Assembly (NCBI GenBank): GCA_902567495.1
Contig: CACFMO010000001.1
Span: 124,001-188,000 of the forward strand
Direction of reading: 5' to 3'
Origin: an uncultured Pelagibacteraceae bacterium
Lineage (GTDB): Bacteria > Pseudomonadota > Alphaproteobacteria > Pelagibacterales > Pelagibacteraceae
Length of the DNA: 64,000 nucleotides
The position numbers and the translations under genes were made by a program. Positions 1 through 9,831 of the stretch are shown piece by piece. The notes beneath the pieces are model-generated. The model made no database searches and was not told the DNA's origin. It saw only the letters and a program-made list of their open reading frames with translations. The first letter of the stretch is position 1. Every line of letters starts with the position of its first letter.

Positions 1-2
1 CT

Positions 3-176
3 TTTAATGTATGGTTTATAATTTGGCCTAATCAAAAAAAAGTTCTAGGTATTGTTGATTGTGCTCCTGAAGATAAACCAAAACACGCAAAAACTGCGGT
101 AATCACTTCTCGAGTTAATACTTTATTGTCGTTACCAATGCTATTGACGATGGTTATAGCTCAGAATCTTTACTAA
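3..176 (+). CDS. C-terminal end of a PuuD-like (urate hydroxylase/DUF989-type) membrane protein, partial
   Basis: An open frame enters from the left edge and ends at TAA 174-176. The 57 visible residues carry a Trp-Pro-Asn-Gln (WPNQ) segment, a charged stretch, then SRVNTLLSLPMLLTM leading into a hydrophobic tail. This order (NVW..WPNQ, then R.NT..S.PMLF) is what I associate with the membrane domain of PuuD-type proteins, integral membrane enzymes linked to purine catabolism. Only the end is visible, so substrate and full domain content cannot be judged. Its stop codon overlaps the secF stop on the other strand by 4 bases. Family assignment is moderate; that it is a real coding end is fairly sure. 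Confidence 0.6.
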   Translation, partial: FNVWFIIWPNQKKVLGIVDCAPEDKPKHAKTAVITSRVNTLLSLPMLLTMVIAQNLY

Positions 177-1078
177 TTTTTCTCTTCCTTAGCAATAGAT
201 TTATAACTTACTCTTAAATATTTTAATATAGGTGAGGCCACAAATATAGATGAGTAAGTTCCGATAATCACTCCAATAATCATTGCTAGTGAGAAACCTT
301 TTAAAATTTGACCACCTAAAACATAAATTGAGCCTAAGGCTAATAAAGTTGTGACAGAAGTTATTATGGTTCGTGATAAAGTCTCGTTGATGGATGTGTT
401 CGAAACATCATCAATAGTGCTAGAAGAGTACTTTGATAAATTTTCTCTAATACGATCATATATAACAACTGTATCATTCATCGAATAACCAACAATAGTC
501 AGAACAGCTGCTACAATTGAAAGATTAACTTCTAATGATAAAATTGAAAAAATACCGATAGTAATTAATACATCGTGAAAAATCGCTAAAATTGATCCTA
601 AACTAAATTGCCATTCAAATCTAATCCAAATATAAAATAACATTGCACCTAGTGCTAGACATATAGCAATTAAACCTGAATTTAATAATTCTGCGCTAAC
701 TTTAGGACCTACGTTTTCTATACGTCTAAAATTTACATCTACACCTAACTTATTAACTACAATTTCTTTTATAGATTTGATATTCACAACTTTATTAAAT
801 TCTTTTTTTTCAAATTTTATAAGGTAGTCACCTTTTTTACCAAATTCTTTAACATTCAAATCTCCTAAATCCATGTTAGAAAAAGCCGATCGTATATCAT
901 TTATTTTGATATTATTTGACTCTACTCTTAACTCAATTAACGTCCCACCTTTAAAATCTATACCAAAATTTAAACCTTTAAAAATAATTAGGATTAGGCT
1001 TGTTAGAACAAAGAAAATAGAGATTAAATTTGCCAGTTTAAATTTTTTTGTGAAATTATAATTATATTCTTTTTTCAT
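173..1078 (-). CDS. secF: Protein translocase subunit SecF
   Basis: SecF is the partner of SecD in the inner-membrane complex that uses the proton gradient to pull secreted proteins through SecYEG. The 301-residue protein has a first membrane helix (about 15-35), the conserved FGIDFKGGTLIEL segment at 38-50, a periplasmic domain to about 125, then five more helices. The VGYSMNDTVVIYDRIREN motif at 196-213 is characteristic of the RND-like SecD/F membrane core. The start overlaps the secD stop by 4 bases, so the two are translationally coupled. Normal length for a separate alphaproteobacterial SecF. Confidence 0.97.
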   Translation of the reverse strand: MKKEYNYNFTKKFKLANLISIFFVLTSLILIIFKGLNFGIDFKGGTLIELRVESNNIKINDIRSAFSNMDLGDLNVKEFGKKGDYLIKFEKKEFNKVVNIKSIKEIVVNKLGVDVNFRRIENVGPKVSAELLNSGLIAICLALGAMLFYIWIRFEWQFSLGSILAIFHDVLITIGIFSILSLEVNLSIVAAVLTIVGYSMNDTVVIYDRIRENLSKYSSSTIDDVSNTSINETLSRTIITSVTTLLALGSIYVLGGQILKGFSLAMIIGVIIGTYSSIFVASPILKYLRVSYKSIAKEEKN

Positions 1079-2628
1079 ATTAACAATTTTTTCTCTCTAT
1101 TTCTTAAAACTATAATTGAAGTTAAATGCCTTGAGATAAAATATGCTGAAAATAAAGTCGTAATTAAGCCTATGGATAAAGTTACGGCAAAACCTTTAAC
1201 TGGCCCAGATCCGAAAATAAAAAGAATTATTGAGGCTATGAGCGTTGTTATATTTGCATCCAAAATTGTTACTACTGACCTTTTAAAACCCAAGTCAAAA
1301 GCTTGAATATTGTTTGAAATATTTTTTCTTAATTCTTCTTTTATTCTCTCAAATATTAAAACATTTGCATCGACTGCCATTCCAACAGTCAATATGATGC
1401 CGGCAATACCCGGTAGTGTTAAAGTGGCTTCAAGAAGAGTTAAAAAACCAATTAACATGAGTAAATTTGATATTAACGAGATATTAGCTATTAGACCAAA
1501 CAGACGATATTTAATTATCATAAAAATTATTACTAAAAAAAAACCAATGATCAATGAGAATACACCAGCATCTATTGAGTCTTGCCCTAAATCAGGTCCA
1601 ACAGTTCTTTCCTCTACTACAGATAAAGGTGCTGGAAGTGCACCAGAACGTAACAATAAAGAAAGATCTGTAGCACTTTGAAAGGTAAAATTTCCGGAGA
1701 TTGTTCCTTGTCCACCAGTAATTGCATCTCTTATAACGGGGGCACTTATAGCTTCATTATCTAAAATTATTGCCAATCTTTTACCAATATTTTTACTGGT
1801 TGCCTGCCCAAATCTTTGAGATCCTAATCTATTGAGTGTGAAAGCAACTATTGGTTCCTGATTTATGTTATCATATTTTGGATTAGCATCTATTAAGTTA
1901 TCTCCAGTTAAAATTATTCTTTTACTCACTGATATTTTTTCTTTGGTATCTTTAAGAATAAACGTTTCATTTCCAAATTCAGTTTTGTCATCAGTTACCA
2001 TTCTAAAGGACAATTGTGCAGTTTTTCCAAGTAACTCTTTTATCCTTTCAGGATCTTTAATACCTGGTAGCTCAACCAAAATTCTGTTGCTGCCTCTTTT
2101 AATTATAGATGGTTCTTTTGTGCCTGTTTCATCAATTCTTTTACGAACTATTTCAATTGATTGATCAACCGCTGAAGTGTTGATTTTTATTATTCCATTT
2201 TTAGATAAAAATATTTTTACCAAATTTTTTTCAAAAACGTAGTCTAATTCGAAAGATCTATACTGACTTAAATATATATTAATATCATTATTTTTATCTT
2301 TAAAGAACTTTTCAAATTTTTCTTTATCGTTTGTATTAATTTCAAATAAAATTACATTTTCTTTAATTTTAAAGTTTTTATAATTTATGTTATTTTCAAT
2401 TAATTTCTTTTTTAAAGGTATTACTTTTGATTGAATTTGTCTTTTTTGTAATGGAGTACTATCAACCTCTAAAAGTAGATATGAACCACCCTGTAAATCT
2501 AAACCTAGATTAATTTTTTTTTTTAAAAAGAAATTATTAGAGTCGGAAATATTGGAAAAACAAAAGAAACTTACTGCTAAAAAAGAAAGGTAAATTAATA
2601 CAATTTTTATCTTTGAAAAATTTAACAC
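1075..2628 (-). CDS. secD: Protein translocase subunit SecD
   Basis: SecD works with SecF to drive protein export after SecA action. The 517-residue protein has one N-terminal helix, the conserved LGLDLQGG motif at 41-48, a periplasmic region, and a C-terminal six-helix core with a VGMAVDANVLIFERIKEE motif. It is about 100 residues shorter than E. coli SecD (615), within the range of streamlined alphaproteobacteria; the saving is in the periplasmic part. The start codon is GTG (2626-2628). It lies 7 bases after yajC and overlaps secF, so yajC-secD-secF is one operon. Confidence 0.97.
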   Translation of the reverse strand: MLNFSKIKIVLIYLSFLAVSFFCFSNISDSNNFFLKKKINLGLDLQGGSYLLLEVDSTPLQKRQIQSKVIPLKKKLIENNINYKNFKIKENVILFEINTNDKEKFEKFFKDKNNDINIYLSQYRSFELDYVFEKNLVKIFLSKNGIIKINTSAVDQSIEIVRKRIDETGTKEPSIIKRGSNRILVELPGIKDPERIKELLGKTAQLSFRMVTDDKTEFGNETFILKDTKEKISVSKRIILTGDNLIDANPKYDNINQEPIVAFTLNRLGSQRFGQATSKNIGKRLAIILDNEAISAPVIRDAITGGQGTISGNFTFQSATDLSLLLRSGALPAPLSVVEERTVGPDLGQDSIDAGVFSLIIGFFLVIIFMIIKYRLFGLIANISLISNLLMLIGFLTLLEATLTLPGIAGIILTVGMAVDANVLIFERIKEELRKNISNNIQAFDLGFKRSVVTILDANITTLIASIILFIFGSGPVKGFAVTLSIGLITTLFSAYFISRHLTSIIVLRNREKKLLI

Positions 2629-2635
2629 AAAAAGA

Positions 2636-2917
2636 TTATTTCTTAGTCTCTTCTTTTTTTAAATGACCTTGTATTGTATTTTTAATAACTTGAACTTTTA
2701 CACCATCAGAAATGTTTAATTCTATTCGATCATCTTCGAATACTCTATCAACAGTTCCTATTATTCCACCTGAAGTAATAACTTCGTCACCCCTTTTAAG
2801 ATTTTGAGTCATTGTTTTATGTTCACGAACCTTTTTTTGCTGAGGTCTTATTAAAAAGAAATAGAAAATAACAAAAATTAGTATAAGTGGAATAAATTGT
2901 GCAAAATTAGAACTCAT
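2636..2917 (-). CDS. yajC: Preprotein translocase accessory subunit YajC
   Basis: YajC is a small single-helix protein that associates with SecDF. The 93 residues start with a membrane helix (about 8-24) followed directly by the family signature FFLIRPQQKK, then a soluble domain with GDEVITSGGIIGTV, typical of YajC. It is the first gene of the yajC-secD-secF group and follows serS by 59 bases, the longest gap in this part of the minus-strand block, so a promoter for the sec genes could lie there. No clear -35/-10 pair was seen. Confidence 0.96.
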   Translation of the reverse strand: MSSNFAQFIPLILIFVIFYFFLIRPQQKKVREHKTMTQNLKRGDEVITSGGIIGTVDRVFEDDRIELNISDGVKVQVIKNTIQGHLKKEETKK

Positions 2918-2976
2918 AATGTAAGAATAAATATATTAATAATTTTACTTAGACAACTAAATTTTATCATTTATTA

Positions 2977-4224
2977 CTAAATTTTATCTATATTGCTCAT
3001 GTATGGTCTAAGCACATCTGGAATAATCACTCTTCCTTCTGAATCTTGATAATTTTCCATAATTGCAATAAGTGTTCTACCAACGGCAAGACCAGAACCA
3101 TTTAGCGTACCAAGAAAATCTGTTTGGTTTTTATTTTTGTACTTTGCTTTCATTCTTCTCGATTGAAATTGACCGCAAGTAGAACAACTAGAAATTTCTC
3201 TATATGTATTTTCTGATGGTATCCAAACTTCTAAATCGATTGTTTTTTGTGCGCTAAAACCCATATCACCTGAGCAAAGCATTACTGTTCTATAAGGTAG
3301 CTTTAGTTCCTTAAGTATATGCTCGGCACAAGATGTCATCCTACTTAATTCTTTTTCGCACATGTCAGGTTCAACAATACTAACAAGTTCAACTTTATAA
3401 AACTGATGTTGTCTCAACATACCTTTCGTATCTTTACCATAACTTCCAGCTTCTTTTCTAAAACAAGCAGTAGAGGCCACTAATCTTAAGGGAAGCTCTT
3501 CCTTATTTAACTGTTTTTCTCTTATCATGTTTGTTAAAATTACTTCTGCGGTAGGAATTAGAAATTTCCTATTTGTTTCATCATTAAATTTAATTTCGAA
3601 TTGATCATTCTCAAATTTTGGAAGTTGACCAGTTCCAAACATAGCGTTTTCTGATGCTATTAAAGGGGGTGATATTTCCATATATCCAAATTTTTTTGTA
3701 TGGGTATCAAGCATAAAATCTGAGATAGCTCTTTCAAGTTTAGCTAGATTACCCTTTAAAAAAACAAATCTTGACCCAGATGTTTTAGCAGCAATATCGA
3801 AATCCATTAAATTTAAATTTTTTCCAATTTCAAAATGAGACTTAGGCTTAAATTTGAAATTCGAAATATTACCATATTTATTAAGCTCTCTATTAGATTT
3901 TTCGTCCTGCCCGATTGGTACATCATCTAAAGCCAAGTTTGGAATAAAATATAATATTTTATTTATACTTTTTTTAAATTTTCCTAACTCATTTTCTAGT
4001 ATCTTTATTTGGTTAGAGATTTCTTTTGACTTTTTAAACTGATCTTCTTTTTTGCTTTTAGAAATAATTTTTTTTTCTTGTTCAAGTTTTTCTTTTTTTT
4101 GCGTTATTTCCCTATTTTTTTTATCTAAAGTTAATAAATCATCGATATTTAACTTTACATTTCTTTCTTCTATCTTTTTTTTAAAAAAATCAGGATTTTC
4201 TCTTATTGCTTTAATACTATGCAT
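2977..4224 (-). CDS. serS: Seryl-tRNA synthetase
   Basis: Charges tRNA-Ser with serine in the cytoplasm. The 415-residue protein has the SerRS-specific N-terminal antiparallel coiled coil (about 28-100, very Lys/Glu rich), then a class II catalytic core with motif 2 around [14 protein letters not shown] and motif 3 around [16 protein letters not shown] near the C-terminus. Its first codons overlap the tatC stop by 8 bases, so it belongs to the tat operon. Synteny tatABC-serS is usual in alphaproteobacteria. Confidence 0.98.
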   Translation of the reverse strand: MHSIKAIRENPDFFKKKIEERNVKLNIDDLLTLDKKNREITQKKEKLEQEKKIISKSKKEDQFKKSKEISNQIKILENELGKFKKSINKILYFIPNLALDDVPIGQDEKSNRELNKYGNISNFKFKPKSHFEIGKNLNLMDFDIAAKTSGSRFVFLKGNLAKLERAISDFMLDTHTKKFGYMEISPPLIASENAMFGTGQLPKFENDQFEIKFNDETNRKFLIPTAEVILTNMIREKQLNKEELPLRLVASTACFRKEAGSYGKDTKGMLRQHQFYKVELVSIVEPDMCEKELSRMTSCAEHILKELKLPYRTVMLCSGDMGFSAQKTIDLEVWIPSENTYREISSCSTCGQFQSRRMKAKYKNKNQTDFLGTLNGSGLAVGRTLIAIMENYQDSEGRVIIPDVLRPYMSNIDKI

Positions 4225-4975
4225 TATTTTTCTTTTCCGTTAATTTTACAGATAATATAGATAATTCATATAGTATCAATAACGGTATTGCTAATCCAAT
4301 TTGTGTTATTGGATCAGGTGGAGTAAGTATAGCTGCTGCAGCAAAAATAATTACAATAAAATATCTTCGCCTTTCTCTAAGATATTTTGAGTCGATTACA
4401 CCTACTCTAGCTAATAAATTAAGTAATACTGGAAGTTGAAAGCTTAAACCAAATGCAAAAATCAATCTCATAATCAATGACAAATACTCATTAACTTTTG
4501 CTTCTAGTTGAATAGGCAGATTGTTAATTTGCCCGCTTGTTTCAAACGTTAAAAAAAATTTTATAGCTAGCGGCATAACTAAATAATAAACAAGCATTCC
4601 GCCTAACAAAAATAATATAGGAGTAGCAATAAGGTAAGGTAACAAAGCTTTTTTTTCATTTTTGTAAAGTCCAGGTGCAATAAATTTCCACATTTGGGTT
4701 AAAAAAATTGGACTTCCTAAAAAAAGGGCAAGAAAAAAGGCGAGTTTTAAATAAGTAATAAATGTTTCATGAAGAGCTGTAAAAATTAATCTTCTCTCTA
4801 TACCATCATTTCTAACTGCTTTAGCGTATGGCTCTAATAAAAAGCTATAAATATATTCAGCAAAAATATATCCAAAAACAAATATTACAAAAATAAAAAT
4901 TAAGGATTTAATTAATCTAGATCTGAGTTCAGTTAAATGTCCGGTGATAGTGTTTTGTTCGTCTATTTTATTCAT
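4217..4975 (-). CDS. tatC: Twin-arginine translocase receptor subunit TatC
   Basis: TatC recognises twin-arginine signal peptides and forms the core of the Tat pathway for folded proteins. The 252-residue protein has six hydrophobic segments, an HLTELRSRL motif just after the N-terminus and a [11 protein letters not shown] segment, both typical. The open frame continues upstream to 5029, inside tatB, but the ATG at 4973-4975 (protein starting MNKIDEQ) is preferred: it puts the conserved HLTELR at the usual distance from the start and overlaps tatB by only 8 bases. Confidence 0.96.
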   Translation of the reverse strand: MNKIDEQNTITGHLTELRSRLIKSLIFIFVIFVFGYIFAEYIYSFLLEPYAKAVRNDGIERRLIFTALHETFITYLKLAFFLALFLGSPIFLTQMWKFIAPGLYKNEKKALLPYLIATPILFLLGGMLVYYLVMPLAIKFFLTFETSGQINNLPIQLEAKVNEYLSLIMRLIFAFGLSFQLPVLLNLLARVGVIDSKYLRERRRYFIVIIFAAAAILTPPDPITQIGLAIPLLILYELSILSVKLTEKKNNA

Positions 4976-5192
4976 CTTTTTTATCATTGGCAGTTTTTGA
5001 ATATTTTTTCTCAACTGAATTTTCTTCATCTACAGTTTGATTAACTTTATTTTGAATATCTGAAAAATATTTTTTTGTTGAACCTATCCAGCTACCTAGT
5101 TTTCTTAACACTACCGGAAAATCTTTTGGACCGATAATTAATATAGCCACTAAAACAACTATTAGTAATTCGAACCATCCAATTTGTGGCAT
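4968..5192 (-). CDS. tatB: Sec-independent translocase subunit TatB
   Basis: TatB sits with TatC in the receptor complex for twin-arginine substrates. The protein is only 74 residues: one membrane helix with IGWFELLIV and a GPKD hinge (Gly-Pro-Lys-Asp), then a short amphipathic helix and a charged tail. Many TatB proteins are over 120 residues, so the C-terminal tail is strongly trimmed here. It lies 6 bases after tatA and overlaps tatC. Confidence 0.93.
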   Translation of the reverse strand: MPQIGWFELLIVVLVAILIIGPKDFPVVLRKLGSWIGSTKKYFSDIQNKVNQTVDEENSVEKKYSKTANDKKDE

Positions 5193-5198
5193 TAATAA

Positions 5199-5396
5199 TT
5201 ATTTGTTTTGTGAATTAGAATCTTCGTCTTTTTTATCCTCAAGATTTGTCTGATTATTTTCGTCAGAGGACATTCCTTTTTTGAAACTCTTAATCCCTTT
5301 AGCTACATCACCCATTAAACTTGAAATTTTACCTCTTCCAAAAAGTAAAACTACAAGAACTACTACTATAGCTATTTGCCAAAAACTTATACCCAT
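5199..5396 (-). CDS. tatA: Sec-independent translocase subunit TatA
   Basis: TatA polymerises to form the passage for folded twin-arginine proteins. The 65-residue protein has the family pattern: [11 protein letters not shown] helix, then LLFGRGKI hinge (Phe-Gly) and an amphipathic helix ending in a Lys/Asp/Ser-rich tail. It is first of tatA-tatB-tatC and lies 40 bases after scpB. Gene order scpA-scpB-tatA-tatB-tatC-serS is an old alphaproteobacterial arrangement. Confidence 0.96.
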   Translation of the reverse strand: MGISFWQIAIVVVLVVLLFGRGKISSLMGDVAKGIKSFKKGMSSDENNQTNLEDKKDEDSNSQNK

Positions 5397-5436
5397 AAGT
5401 TTACTCTACACAATAAAAACAATTAAATAAATATAT

Positions 5437-6123
5437 TTATTCCTCAATATTTGTAGTTTGTTTGAGCACATCATCAACATCAGAATAAATATTATCCTTT
5501 TTGTCCTGTGATTGTTCTTTAAAAAATTTACCAGTTCCAAAAATCGAAGAATCCACTGATCCTCCATCGATTAATCCGGCAGAGGAGAGCTCATCTATAG
5601 TGGGTAAATCTGATAGTTTTTTTATATTAAAATGATTTAAGAAATTTTCAGTTGTAGCATACTGAATCGGTTTTCCAGGTACATTTTTACGACCAGCTGG
5701 TTTAACCCAATCTAATTCTAATAAAATTTCAAGTGTATTTGAAGCAAACGCAACACCACGTATCTCCTCAATTTCAGATCTGGTTACAGGTTGGTGATAA
5801 ACAATTATAGAAAGTGTTTCTATTGTAGCTTTTGACAATTTTCTTTGGCTAGATTTCTGCAAAGACATTAATTTCGAAACATCTAAAGCAGTTCTAAATA
5901 TCCATTTATTTGATATACAAACAAGATTTATACCTCTTCCAGTATATTCTTTTTGTAAATTTTCTAATATTTTTTTAATATTGGTTCTAGTACCTACTCT
6001 TTCCTCAATAGTTTCTATATCGAGAGGCTCCTCAGCTGCAAAAATAATTGCTTCAATTTCCTTTTCAAGTTTAGATTTTTTATTTGGAAAATTAATTATA
6101 TTATTTTTATTATTTTTTTCCAT
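5437..6123 (-). CDS. scpB: Segregation and condensation protein B
   Basis: ScpB is a winged-helix dimer that works with ScpA and SMC in chromosome condensation and segregation. In the 228 residues the ScpB pattern AIIFAAEEPL near residue 26, the LSKATIETLSIIVYHQPVTRSEIEEIRG region and a C-terminal winged helix are visible. It lies 3 bases after scpA. The C-terminal tail after about residue 180 is low-complexity and probably disordered. Confidence 0.95.
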   Translation of the reverse strand: MEKNNKNNIINFPNKKSKLEKEIEAIIFAAEEPLDIETIEERVGTRTNIKKILENLQKEYTGRGINLVCISNKWIFRTALDVSKLMSLQKSSQRKLSKATIETLSIIVYHQPVTRSEIEEIRGVAFASNTLEILLELDWVKPAGRKNVPGKPIQYATTENFLNHFNIKKLSDLPTIDELSSAGLIDGGSVDSSIFGTGKFFKEQSQDKKDNIYSDVDDVLKQTTNIEE

Positions 6124-6126
6124 TTT

Positions 6127-6894
6127 TTACTTTCTTTTTAATCTCAATGGAGTATGTGCTGACTTTTTAATTAGAACATCTCCAAATAAATTTTCTTGCA
6201 TTATATTTATAATTCCATCTTTTGTTAACTCAAGGCAAGCAGTAAAAATGGAAGCTAAACCACTTTTTTTAGATTTAAGTGTCTTATTAAAGGACTCGGG
6301 TATTAACTCATGTATTTTTTTCCAATCATCAATTAATTGCATATTATCTTTAATCTGTTTAATTCCTTCTTGAGTCGTCATTACGGGTAATTTAGGGATA
6401 TCTATTTTTTGAAATATTGATTGTGTTTTCACTAAAGAATATGCTCTAAGAAGTTCGTATAAAGTAACTTTGTAAACTGGATTTTTAATTGATCTAATAC
6501 CGCCTTTTGTACCTCTATAAAAAATATCTCTGCCAATTCTTTTTCTTTTCAATAATTCATCAGACAATAATCTTATCAATTCAAGTTTTTTTAATTGCAA
6601 CTTTAATTTATTTGCAACCTCAGATGCTTTAAAATCATCCTCTTGATCTTCCGGTAATAACAATCTTGATTTCAAATAAGTTAACCAAGTTGCCATTAAA
6701 AGATATTCAAAAGCTAAGTCTAAATTTTTATCTTTAAAATTCTTTATAAAGTCCACGAATTGATCTGCTAGTATTGTTATTGATATTTTTGTTAAATCGA
6801 CCTTTTGCGATTTTGCTAAATCAAGTAAAGTTTCTAAAGGCCCTGAATAATTTGGTATATCGATAGATATAGAATTATTAGTTTTTGATTCCAT
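6127..6894 (-). CDS. scpA: Segregation and condensation protein A
   Basis: ScpA is the kleisin that bridges SMC heads. The 255-residue protein begins with the family signature (NYSGPLETLLDLAKSQKVDL at 15-34), followed by AFEYLLMATWLTYLKSRLLLP (split here as a helical block around 82-102) and a C-terminal winged helix. It is in the usual place between nagZ and scpB. No SMC gene lies in this window. Confidence 0.95.
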   Translation of the reverse strand: MESKTNNSISIDIPNYSGPLETLLDLAKSQKVDLTKISITILADQFVDFIKNFKDKNLDLAFEYLLMATWLTYLKSRLLLPEDQEDDFKASEVANKLKLQLKKLELIRLLSDELLKRKRIGRDIFYRGTKGGIRSIKNPVYKVTLYELLRAYSLVKTQSIFQKIDIPKLPVMTTQEGIKQIKDNMQLIDDWKKIHELIPESFNKTLKSKKSGLASIFTACLELTKDGIINIMQENLFGDVLIKKSAHTPLRLKRK

Positions 6895-6903
6895 TTATAA
6901 ATA

Positions 6904-7851
6904 TTATCTTAAAAAGTTGTAGAATTGATAAGTTTTTTTTCGGGTAAACTCATCAATAGTTCTTAAATTCTTAAGCAATTTGGACGACTCTGTAATATTT
7001 CCTCCACAATATAAGACTAAATTGCAACCTGCATTGAGTGCTTTGTCAGCATTTATAGATAAATTTTTACTTAAAGCTTTCATTGAAATATCGTCTGATA
7101 TTAAAATTCCCTTAAAATTTAATTTTTTTCTAATAATTTGATTAATAATATTGTTGGAAAAGGTAGCTAAGTTTTTAGAATCAATATTTTTATATAAAAT
7201 ATGTGCAGTCATCATAAAATTTGAAGATAGGTTTTTAAACAATGAAAAGTCTTCTTTATATAATTTTGACTTTTTTTTATAAACTATTGGAAGATTTAAA
7301 TGACTATCACTATTAGAACAGCCATGACCTGGGGCATGTTTGCTTACAGAAGCTATTTTTTTCTTTTTCAAAAAGGATATACAAAATTTACCTAAAGTCT
7401 TAATAGTTTTAGTTTGATAGGAATACGCACGACTTTTGATCACCTGATGAGTAGAATTTTGTAATAAATCCATAACTGGAATAGTATTAATATTAATGCC
7501 AAGATCATTTAAAATATTACAAATAGTTTCTAAATAATATTTATAAATTAACTTTCCATTTTTATTATTTTTTTCGTACAAAAGACCAAAAAAATACTGA
7601 GAAAATTCCTTTGTGCTAAAGAGCTCAGATAATCGAGAAACCTTTCCACCCTCCTCATCAATTAATATTGGATAAAAAGGGTCTTTCATGCAACTACGTA
7701 TTTTTTGTGTCAAATTTTTAGTTTGTTTAAAAGTGATTATGTTTCTTTTAAATAAAATTATTCCCCATGGTTTCTCTTTTTTTAGAAGTTTAATCTCAGA
7801 TGCAGTTAATTTAGAACCCCGTATGCTTATGATTGCAGCTTTTCTATTCAT
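6904..7851 (-). CDS. nagZ: Beta-N-acetylhexosaminidase NagZ (GH3)
   Basis: NagZ removes N-acetylglucosamine from muropeptides during peptidoglycan recycling in the cytoplasm. The 315-residue protein shows the GH3 NagZ signature: a KHAPGHG loop at 171-177 (usual form KHFPGHG) followed by SDSHLNLP, which carries the catalytic His/Asp dyad, and the nucleophile region SDDISMKAL at 252-260. Its start overlaps the preceding small gene by 8 bases. Position before scpA is conserved in alphaproteobacteria. Confidence 0.93.
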   Translation of the reverse strand: MNRKAAIISIRGSKLTASEIKLLKKEKPWGIILFKRNIITFKQTKNLTQKIRSCMKDPFYPILIDEEGGKVSRLSELFSTKEFSQYFFGLLYEKNNKNGKLIYKYYLETICNILNDLGININTIPVMDLLQNSTHQVIKSRAYSYQTKTIKTLGKFCISFLKKKKIASVSKHAPGHGCSNSDSHLNLPIVYKKKSKLYKEDFSLFKNLSSNFMMTAHILYKNIDSKNLATFSNNIINQIIRKKLNFKGILISDDISMKALSKNLSINADKALNAGCNLVLYCGGNITESSKLLKNLRTIDEFTRKKTYQFYNFLR

Positions 7852-8107
7852 CTTTTAGCAAATTCCAAAAGTACCTTTTTTTAATTTTGTTTTCTTCAGA
7901 GTTTTTTATATTATAATTAATTACATTGTCTGTATCACTCTTTAGTAAAGACAAACCAGATGTAACACTATTAAATTTCTTTGAATATACAGCTCTATTT
8001 TGATTTATTTTTATTTGTGTTTCATTAGAAAAATAAGTCACAATTGCATAACTGATAAACAAAATAATAAATATAAAATGTGTTGTAGTTTTAATCTTTT
8101 TAAACAT
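7844..8107 (-). CDS. Small membrane-anchored protein in the SPOR-protein position
   Basis: An 87-residue protein with a short basic N-terminus, one membrane helix (about 10-26) and a polar Asn/Lys/Ser-rich tail. I recognise no domain. In many alphaproteobacteria the gene between argS and nagZ encodes an inner-membrane protein with a large periplasmic SPOR (septal peptidoglycan binding) domain. This gene has the same position, orientation and N-terminal anchor, but far too little sequence for a SPOR fold. It overlaps argS by one base and nagZ by 8, which supports it being translated. Likely a reduced descendant of the SPOR protein; that is inference. Confidence 0.75.
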   Translation of the reverse strand: MFKKIKTTTHFIFIILFISYAIVTYFSNETQIKINQNRAVYSKKFNSVTSGLSLLKSDTDNVINYNIKNSEENKIKKRYFWNLLKDE

Positions 8108-9831
8108 TACATTTTTTTTGGCAATGAAACCCCTAAAATATACATTCCATTTTCTAAAATAATATAAATAAGTTGAAAAAGTTTTAAAGTGAATAGATTG
8201 TTTATTTTTCCATTATTAATAAATTTTAAATTTTTATCTTCATTTCCTTTGCTCCAGTATGAATGAAAAATTGTTGAGAGTTGATAGAGATAAAATGTGA
8301 TTCTATGTGGTTCTAATTTATCAGAAGAAATTTCCACAATTTTTGGCCACTCAATAATTTTTCTTAATAATTTTTCTTCAAATGTATTTAATTTAAATTC
8401 ATTAAAATTATAATTTATTTTTTTATTTGGATTTATATTTAACGTATTAAAAATAGAATTAATTCTTGCGTAACAATACTGAACATAAAAAACAGGATTG
8501 TCTTTATTTTTTTCTAAAATTTTATTAAAATCAAATTCTATTTCTACATCGTTGCTCCTATACAGCATCATAAATCTAATAGCGTCTTTATTAACTTCAG
8601 ATATTAATTTGCTTAATGGAAAAAAATCACCTGATCTTTTTGACATTTTAAAAGGCTGCCCATTTTTCATAAATTTAACTAGCTGACACACTTTGCAGGT
8701 CAAACTGATTTTATTGTTTGAAATAGCTGTAACTGCTGCTGAAATTCTTTTTATATAACCAATATGATCTGCTCCCAAAATATTTATTAATTTATCATAT
8801 TTTTTAGAAACTTTTGTAAAGTGATATCCAATATCGTTTGCAAAATAAGTCCACGTACCGTCATTTTTTTGGAGAGCTCTATCAGAGTCATCGCCAAAGT
8901 TCGATGATTTAAATATTAATCTCTTAGTCTTTTTCCAAGCTTTTGTTTCCTCCCCTTTGGGTGGACTTAAATATCCATCGGTAACATGATTATTTTTTTT
9001 TAATACATTAATAATTTTTTCTACATATTTTTTTTTGATCATCTTAGACTCGGAAAAGAAAACATCGTGTTTTATACCTAATGACTTTAAATCTGATTTT
9101 ATTAATTTTAATGATTGATCGAGGGATTTATTTTTTATTGTTTCAAAACTATCTTTATATCTGTTTAAATTTATTTTTTTTGAATTTTTAAATAACATTC
9201 TTGCTATATCGATAATATAATTGCCATGATAAAGGTCTTTATCGTTGGGAAAATTTTCTTTAAACTTAATCTCTCTCATTCTTAAAAAAACTGATTTAGT
9301 AAAATTTTCTATCTGCTTCCCATAGTCGTTTATATAAAATTCTTTTGTAACTTTGCCTCCATTAAATTTAAGAAGATTGCTAATAACATCTCCATATACA
9401 GCACCTCTACAATGACCAACGTGCATTGGACCCGTTGGATTTGCAGATACAAATTCGACATTATATTTTTTTTTAATTTTATTTGATCCATATTTACTTT
9501 TTGACTTTAGGATTGAATTAATTATTAAAACCCATGCTTTTTTATTGAATTTAAAATTTAAAAAACCGGGTCCAGCAATATCAATTTTTGCAAAATCATT
9601 AATATTATTACTTAAAATAATTCTTAATTTTTCAGCTAAATTCCTTGGATTTTCATTATTTATTTTACTCAAAACCATAGCGACGTTTGAAGATAAATCA
9701 TAATCAAATTGTTCAGGTGGATTTTCAACAATGATATTATCAATATTTGAAATATTATTTATATTTAAAGAATTTTTATTTTTGAGTATAATATGTTTAA
9801 TATCTTTAGCGTATTTTTTAAATAGATTCAT
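8107..9831 (-). CDS. argS: Arginyl-tRNA synthetase
   Basis: Class I synthetase that charges tRNA-Arg. The 574-residue protein has the N-terminal ArgRS additional domain, the HIGH-type signature PTGPMHVGHCRG near residue 133, a KMS-type loop (FKMSKRSGDF), and a C-terminal DALR anticodon-binding domain (YVQYCYARI onward). ATG 9829-9831 overlaps the pdxJ stop in a TAATG junction. A matching tRNA-Arg gene lies far away at 34391-34467. Confidence 0.97.
   Translation of the reverse strand: MNLFKKYAKDIKHIILKNKNSLNINNISNIDNIIVENPPEQFDYDLSSNVAMVLSKINNENPRNLAEKLRIILSNNINDFAKIDIAGPGFLNFKFNKKAWVLIINSILKSKSKYGSNKIKKKYNVEFVSANPTGPMHVGHCRGAVYGDVISNLLKFNGGKVTKEFYINDYGKQIENFTKSVFLRMREIKFKENFPNDKDLYHGNYIIDIARMLFKNSKKINLNRYKDSFETIKNKSLDQSLKLIKSDLKSLGIKHDVFFSESKMIKKKYVEKIINVLKKNNHVTDGYLSPPKGEETKAWKKTKRLIFKSSNFGDDSDRALQKNDGTWTYFANDIGYHFTKVSKKYDKLINILGADHIGYIKRISAAVTAISNNKISLTCKVCQLVKFMKNGQPFKMSKRSGDFFPLSKLISEVNKDAIRFMMLYRSNDVEIEFDFNKILEKNKDNPVFYVQYCYARINSIFNTLNINPNKKINYNFNEFKLNTFEEKLLRKIIEWPKIVEISSDKLEPHRITFYLYQLSTIFHSYWSKGNEDKNLKFINNGKINNLFTLKLFQLIYIILENGMYILGVSLPKKM

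Noticed and set aside
1310..1681. Plus-strand open frame of 123 codons opposite secD
   Set aside because: No recognisable protein, lies wholly within a strongly conserved secD region on the other strand.
4976..5029. Longer TatC starting inside tatB
   Set aside because: The extra residues are a shadow of the tatB frame; ATG at 4973-4975 places the HLTELR motif normally.
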